Under the pieces are notes generated by a model. That model did not search any database. It saw only the letters and a program-made list of their open reading frames with translations, and was not told the DNA's origin. A DNA stretch of 64,000 nucleotides from Narthecium ossifragum (taxonomy: Eukaryota; Streptophyta; Magnoliopsida; Dioscoreales; Nartheciaceae): positions 21,615,434 to 21,679,433 of the forward strand of contig OY986969.1 in the NCBI GenBank assembly GCA_963920575.1, read 5' to 3'. The position numbers were made by a program, and so were the translations under genes. Shown piece by piece: positions 59,201 to 64,000 of this stretch; the stretch's first letter is position 1, and each line of letters starts with the position of its first letter.

Positions 59201-60171
59201 GCGGCTTGCTTACGCGCGAGAAACATCCCGACGACACATAATCATTTCATACATATTCTCCATGATCTTCGTATGTGACTGCTTCTCCTTGGTGATGTCA
59301 TCAAACTCCTTCTGATGCAAGCTGGAAAGGCTTGCCGAGACCAGCTGCATGCGGGCTTGGAAGCCCACATCCTCCCCAGGCCGCCAGCGCTTCACCAACT
59401 CCTTCAACTCTGCCATCCGACATCCGGTGATATAATCAGGTGTCCCATGCCGAAGGCGGGTCCATATCCTCCTAACCAACGATTGGAATGCTGGGGTGGA
59501 GATCCACTGCATCCTCAGGCAAAAGAGGCCTGGTCCTCGTCGGTGCTCCACCCGCCTCGCCACAAGGACCAACAAACTATGGTCTGAACCGACGCATGGT
59601 AGATGCCAAAATCCCGCAGTCCAAAATCCTGACCTCCATCGGTAGTTCCCCAAAGATTTATCTATACATTCAAGGATTCGCCCGGTACCTGACTGCTGAT
59701 TACACAAGCTAAACGGGTGCCCAACGAACTTTAGCTCCATTAGATCATTCGCTTCCTAGCATTCGAGGTAATCCTTCACCTTCCTAAAAAAACAAAAAGG
59801 GCCTTCCACCCCTCTTATCCTCTGGTGTAGAGACCGCATTGAAGTCTTCGATAAACAAGTGGGGGAAGATCGGAGCTCTGCAAGGTGGAGATGGCCTTCC
59901 ACAGTTGTCGCCTTTCCCTTGCCTTCCTTGCCCCGTAGATGGCCTTGAGTACATAGTGGCAAGCACTTGGGTTGCAGGCGCAATGCAATGTTGGGACCTC
60001 CCTGGCCACCGAGGCCAGTTTCTCAGGCATATGTTTGCATGCCCTCCTCAGATGGCCAATCCGCAAACACCCGGTGCAAATCACTACCCTCTCATAGATG
60101 AAATTCTGGTAATGGGTTTTGGGATGGATCCCCAACAGTGGTTCCGATAGGAATTGGGTTATCCAAGTTAA

Positions 60172-61965
60172 GGGTAAAGTATGCGTTTGATACCTGGTTT
60201 TCAGGCAAATTTTTATGTGATATCAATGTTTTCAAAAATAAGCATTGAATACCTATGTTTCTCGAACCATTTTTAATTGATGCCTCCGTCCACCTACCGT
60301 CTGCAGGTCTAACGGCGGCCCGACCGAACTGGTCACGTGCCGCACGTGACCGGACAACCTCCTTCTTCCTCTCGGGCCATGATCCATCATCTCTTAATTA
60401 ATTATCATGGCTGCCTATAAATTAATCTCTCGAGCGAAGCCTATGGCTGCCATGAAATCCAAGCACTTGTTGGCGCTCCACACAGTTGTCAGAATGCGGT
60501 GGTCCATGCTCAGCCTCGGCTGGAAAAAGGTCGTCTTGGTGGATCATGTCCAGGAGCTGGAGCTTGAGGAATTCGACCACTTTCAGAACCACGTCGCCGC
60601 CCGCTTCCGCTCCCTCTTGCCATCCTCCGCCCACAAAGAGGGCGGCCCTGGCGAAGGAACGGTCCGAACAGAGCCTGACCAACATATGCTCTCACTGGCA
60701 TTTCTCGAGAAGCTGCTTGGTGTTTTCCTATTGTGCAAAGAGGAGTTCAGGGCCCTTCTCGTCCTCGTCCTCGCTCTTGACCCAGCCATGATTTCTATGT
60801 CGTCGATGAACCGGCTCGTCTCCGGCCTCCTCGATCAAGCCGTCAAAGCTTTAGCTTTTAGACATATGTAATGATGTCATTGATGCTCTTTCCTGCCTCC
60901 AGCACTGCCTCCGTCACGCAGACATCGCCGCCTCGGCTGTCCAACAACAGCCCGGTGGCAGCCAGCGGCCGCCGTGTCAGGGGCAACTCAATCAAGCCAC
61001 GAGAGCCTTAACCAATCTACTCGGCTCCATGCCTACCAATGCCAAGACAGAGAGGGCTTGGTCCCTCAACGGCGCCGGGGTACGCAACAATAGCAACAAC
61101 TCCTATGTTAGAAACAAAAGCGAGGGGCACTTGCAGACGAGCGCATCTCGAAAATGGTCCGCTTCAAAACAGCTGCAGGCCATGGCCGCCCGCCTGGCCT
61201 TGCCACGCTGTCCGGACACTGGGGCCGGCGGTAGCCTCGTTCTGGTCGTTCAAACCATGAGCTCCGTGCTGGTATTCACCATGTGGGCACTGGTTGCTGC
61301 TTTGCCATGCCAAGACCGGGCCAACGCACCGGGCACCCCGCCGGTGGTACTGCCGCCAAGCCAGCTGGCATGGACCGCGCCTTTAGCAGCACTCCAACAC
61401 CAGATAACAGAGGAATGGAAGAAAAAGGATAAGAGGTGTTCAGCATGACTATTGGCGGAGCTGCAGGGGATGGAGAAGAGCGCAAGAGTGCTGCTAGAGA
61501 CGGTGGCAGGTAAAGAAGGGTGGCAACATAGAGCAGATGAGCTTGCGGAGGCGTCACGGAAGCTGGGGGAGGGGATGGGCCTGCTTCAAAGGCAGGTGAG
61601 GGAGGTGTTCCAGAGAGTGAAGAGAAGCCGGGTGGAGGTGCAGCAGCTGCTGGAGCAGTGCTCCCGCCGCTCCACCGATGCTGATTCCTCTGATCTTGAA
61701 AGAAAGGATCAACACCGCCGCTTCTTGGGTTGTTAAACCCCTCCTATCAGAATGTTTTTGTGATCATAGGAAGGAGGCTGTCCAGTCACGTGTAGGCACA
61801 TGACCGGTTCGCTCGGGCCGCCGTTAGACTGGCAGACGGCAGGTGGACGAAGGCATCAATTAAAAATGGTTCGAGAAACATAGGTATTCAATGCTTACTT
61901 TTGAAAACACGGGTATCACATAAAAATTTGACTGAAAACCTAGGTATCAAACGCATACTTTACCC
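60172..61965 (+). mobile_element. Pack-MULE (1794 bp) carrying a ROH1-type gene copy
   Basis: TIRs of about 183 bp at 60172-60354 and 61781-61965, starting GGGTAAAGTATGCGTTTGAT and well conserved in both arms. The perfect 10-bp duplication TCCAAGTTAA lies at 60162-60171 and 61966-61975, the size typical of Mutator-like elements. There is no transposase; the entire interior is a host-gene copy on the plus strand. It sits inside ORF1 of the LINE, which reads on at both sides. Confidence 0.95.
60407..61736 (+). pseudogene. Captured ROH1/BYPASS1-type (DUF793) gene, two lesions
   Basis: Plant ROH1 proteins interact with exocyst subunit EXO70A1 and act in polarised secretion (family knowledge). 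The copy is nearly full length and without introns. Motifs: VDHVQELELEEFDHFQNHVA (near residue 43), FLEKLLGVFLLCKEEF, then after a frame change ICNDVIDALSCL, KWSASKQLQAMAA, VQTMSSVLVFTMWALVAALP (a membrane-type helix), CQD, and LQRQVREVFQRVKRSRVEV at the end. Lesions: a 7-bp near-tandem insertion (AGCTTT repeated) at about 60850 shifts the frame, and TGA at 61446-61448 replaces a codon where glycine (GGA) would fit. The first about 40 residues do not match ROH1 and may come from element sequence. Otherwise the reading is remarkably well kept. Confidence 0.9.
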
Positions 61966-62461
61966 TCCAAGTTAATCTCAGTCCATAATTGGGCATTCTT
62001 CCACCTTCCCATTTGCCATATAGAATAGTCTATGAGTAAAGGGGTGTCAATGTACAAAGCCAACTCCACCAAACATTTCTTCTTGTAGTATTCTGTGGGG
62101 AGATCTGGAAACCTCACCCACACATGCACTAGGTTAAAACTCTCCGGCGTCAGTTGGAAGCTAGGCCACCAACAGATGAGCGAAAGCATGCTGGCAGCTA
62201 CAGATCACGGACCACTAGCAAGGATTGCCATCATGTCATCCATAGAACTGAAGTTAAAGACATACACCCCGTGCGCCAGCCTCCTCCTCGTCCATATTGA
62301 CAAGGAGATTGTAAGCTTTTTAAATCAACCAAAAGAGTCATACTGTTGCTCACTCTTATATTTTCCTCTTTGGGATACTTTATATAACTATTTGTTTTCT
62401 TATTCCTTTTACTTTTTCTATGTGCTTAATATTTGCCATGCCACTTGAATCACATTCTAAG

Positions 62462-62951
62462 CTAGAGATGAACCAGAACTTCACAGCAACGTTCATGACC
62501 TCATGCGTGGTTGCTGTGGAGGGTGTAGAACACGTCGCCGGCAACGCTGACCCTATTCTTAAGGCGATGGATGAGGTAGAGGAGTTCGAGCTCGTTGCCA
62601 CCGCGGTCAAGAATGTCACCTACCTAGATGACCACGGAGGTTTGTTCTGTCCACCGTTGAGTGTTGTCGATGAGCCTTGTGAGCATGAGGGTTCTCAAGG
62701 TCTTGTTGAGGTCTCTGTTGATATCTCCAATCGATCGCCACGAGTTGGGATGAAGCCTCCTTGATGATCGTGGAGGGAGGGATAGGGTTGGGATCGGAAG
62801 GGGGAAAGAAGTAGACGACGACCGGGTGGTCAACGAAGGCATCGACAAAGGTGGACAGTTCGTCGAGTTCGGAGCAGAGATCAGCGCATGCCGGGTCGGA
62901 GGACGAGGCCATCTTCGATTGGTTTCGGGGAAGGGCAAATGGGTCGGTATT
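62462..62951 (-). pseudogene. Truncated duplicate of the SLP-type phosphatase
   Basis: Aligns with 54787-55254, covering the 5' third of the phosphatase gene plus about 40 bp of its promoter with the TATA-like box. It starts with the same MASSSDPAC at 62912. Lesions: small indels that shift the frame after residue about 60, and the metal-binding motif GDLHGD reads GDINRD in the best frame. The homology ends near GNHE, so most of the catalytic domain is absent. It cannot make an active phosphatase. Confidence 0.9.
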
Positions 62952-62959
62952 TAAAACAG

Positions 62960-63165
62960 TAAGCCCCCGTTTGGTATGGGGTTAGAAAAAATAGGGTTAA
63001 TGTGGAATATGGTTAGAAAGGGTTAGAAAATGTGAGGTTAAGGAATGAGGATAGGAAAAAGTAGAGTGGTGGTGGTAGTTGGAATGGGGATAAAATAGTA
63101 ATGATTGTTTGGAATCAGTCCTCACACTCACAATCTGGATGTCGGTCCTCCGTTCAGTTCTTATT
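62960..63165. mobile_element. One-ended MITE-like sequence
   Basis: GCCCCCGTTTGGTATGGGGT at 62963 looks like a hAT/Tourist-type terminus. It is followed by AGGGTTAGAAAA-type repeats to about 63110. No matching opposite end was found. It begins where homology with the phosphatase promoter ends. Confidence 0.4.
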
Positions 63166-63379
63166 CTTTTTTAATTTTCTATGCACTTAATACTTGCCAT
63201 TATTACAAAATATACCGGGTCATTGATAACGCGTGAAAAGTGCACAAATCGCCCCTTTAACTAGGTCCTGTTAGCCTCCGAGCAATGGTATTTTGATGGT
63301 CTATGGTACATTTCAGGTATAAGAGCCTTCAACAAAGGTTAGGTCAAGTTTGGTGCTAAAACGAAGCTATTCTGGCAAT

Positions 63380-64000
63380 TCTGCGCAACTCAGATCGATC
63401 CGATATCCAAAGGGGATTGATCTTATTATTCCAGCAAGAAGCGGGCCAACTGAAGCAAAGAAAATCGATCTCAATACAAGAAGATCGATCTACTTTCCAG
63501 CCGCAGGCATGACAGAGAGTTAAATAGAAGCACGTCTAAATGGGATCGATCCGAGACAAGTCGGATCGATCCAAACCTGGAGACTCTACTCAGCCGTGGA
63601 AAGAAGATCGATCCCTTTTTCCAAGGAGATCGATCTTGGTCCGGCAAAATCCAGATCCTGAGCTCACGGACGAAGAAGATCGATCCGATTTCCAAAGGGA
63701 ATCGATCCCTTTTGGTGATGCGAGAAAAATAAAGGGCTGAGATCTAATCCGAGTTAGGGTTTAGTAAAGCCTATAAATAGACAATGTTTGAGGATTTTTT
63801 GGCAGCCATCCATAGACGAATTTTCCTCTCCTCCTTGGTGTTTTCTTGGCTCCTCTTCCTCAATACAAATTAGGGTTAGGTCTTGAAGATAAATCCATGG
63901 AGGGAGCGCGTTATCAACCTTCTTCGATGGATCGTCTCTTCAAGATGAGTAACTAAATTCTTAGTTTAGGAAGTTCTATGATGTAATAGAGAGTTTATCT
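63380..64000 (+). mobile_element. LTR-like retroelement sequence running off the window
   Basis: Contains eight to ten ATCGATCY palindrome sites (63393-63711, for example GGGATCGATCCGAGA and AGATCGATCTTGGTCC). Then comes a TATA box (GCCTATAAATAGACAATG, 63770-63787) and a leader with two CTC-rich stretches. The layout of palindromes before a TATA box matches the LTRs at 18928 and 38350. The ends are not visible. Confidence 0.55.

Larger units (their letters stand above)
56222..62315 (-). mobile_element. Decayed LINE with ORF1 and ORF2, split by a Pack-MULE
   Basis: Minus-strand L1-type LINE ending in poly-T at 56205-56221. ORF1 is recognisable: a DUF4283-type segment at 62310-61980 (FNLVHVWVRFPDLPTEYYKK) and, beyond the insertion at 60172-61965, a knuckle VICTGCLRIGHLRRACKH (60087-60034). 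ORF2 follows at 59960-56400: endonuclease fragments (IYGARKARERRQLWKA; VGSDHSLLVL near 59600), RT pieces (58380-59050), zf-RVT (57100-57400) and RNase H (GLWLLWKNRN near 56860). Many stops and frameshifts, clearly older than the 37-44 kb LINE. Confidence 0.85.

Noticed and set aside
1..64000. CRISPR arrays, bacterial operons or phage-type defence systems
   Set aside because: The sequence is eukaryotic with spliceosomal introns; no array of spaced direct repeats of CRISPR type exists, and the tandem repeats seen are minisatellites or retroelement subrepeats.
1..64000. tRNA or rRNA genes
   Set aside because: No cloverleaf with A/B boxes or rRNA text was recognised by eye; a tRNAscan or Infernal run would be decisive.

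Overview
This is plant nuclear DNA, very probably from a flowering plant. The host genes have many short GT-AG introns. The intergenic DNA is full of nested LTR retrotransposons, L1-type LINEs, hAT and Mutator-like elements and MITEs. Several genes are very GC-rich (22.7-23.3 kb, 54-55.2 kb), which favours a non-grass monocot, but the species cannot be fixed from this sequence.

Six host genes look intact. (1) A 13-exon minus-strand gene at 0.7-9.3 kb encodes a Tat-SF1/CUS2-type (ELF9-like) splicing factor. (2) A GC-rich single-exon plus-strand gene at 22.7-23.3 kb encodes a plant membrane protein of unknown function with four predicted membrane segments. (3) A 10-exon plus-strand gene at 24.6-28.9 kb encodes an organellar O-acetylserine(thiol)lyase (cysteine synthase). 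(4) A 4-exon plus-strand gene at 44.7-46.3 kb encodes an SDR of the carbonyl/salutaridine/neomenthol reductase type. (5) A 3-exon minus-strand gene at 46.9-49.8 kb encodes a FAM136A-like twin-CX3C protein and has an apparent GC-AG intron. (6) A single-exon minus-strand gene at 54.0-55.2 kb encodes a Shewanella-like protein phosphatase, probably SLP2. A dead partial copy of gene 6 lies at 62.5-62.95 kb. Genes 5 and 6 both resemble proteins of the mitochondrial intermembrane space; otherwise the genes share no obvious pathway.

Mobile DNA by region. 10.1-11.8 kb: a TIR element rich in CGGGT/ACCCG. 12-22.4 kb: LINE fragments invaded by a 1961-bp non-autonomous gypsy element (two LTRs, PBS, gag zinc knuckle), MITEs, a copia 3' LTR and a third gypsy-type LTR. 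23.5-24.4 kb: a MULE. 29.5-31.9 kb: a 2.4-kb hAT filled with GA-rich repeats. 32.5-37.2 kb: MITEs, a decayed LINE, a MULE MITE, a 33-bp retroposed fragment and a nested inverted repeat. 37.5-44.1 kb: a fairly young LINE split by a 2275-bp solo LTR. 50.6-53.3 kb: a hAT MITE, a TIR element and a promoter-like segment. 56.2-62.3 kb: a decayed LINE whose ORF1 is split by a 1794-bp Pack-MULE carrying a near full-length ROH1/BYPASS1-type (DUF793) gene copy, now broken by one frameshift and one stop. 63.4-64 kb: the start of another LTR-like sequence.

I see no new biochemical system. The most striking items are the Pack-MULE gene capture with a 10-bp target duplication, the repeated use of the 10-mer GGATCGATCC (and AGATCGATCT) in several LTR-type elements, a family of LTRs with the same ends but very different lengths, and the 33-bp insertion between perfect 18-bp duplications.
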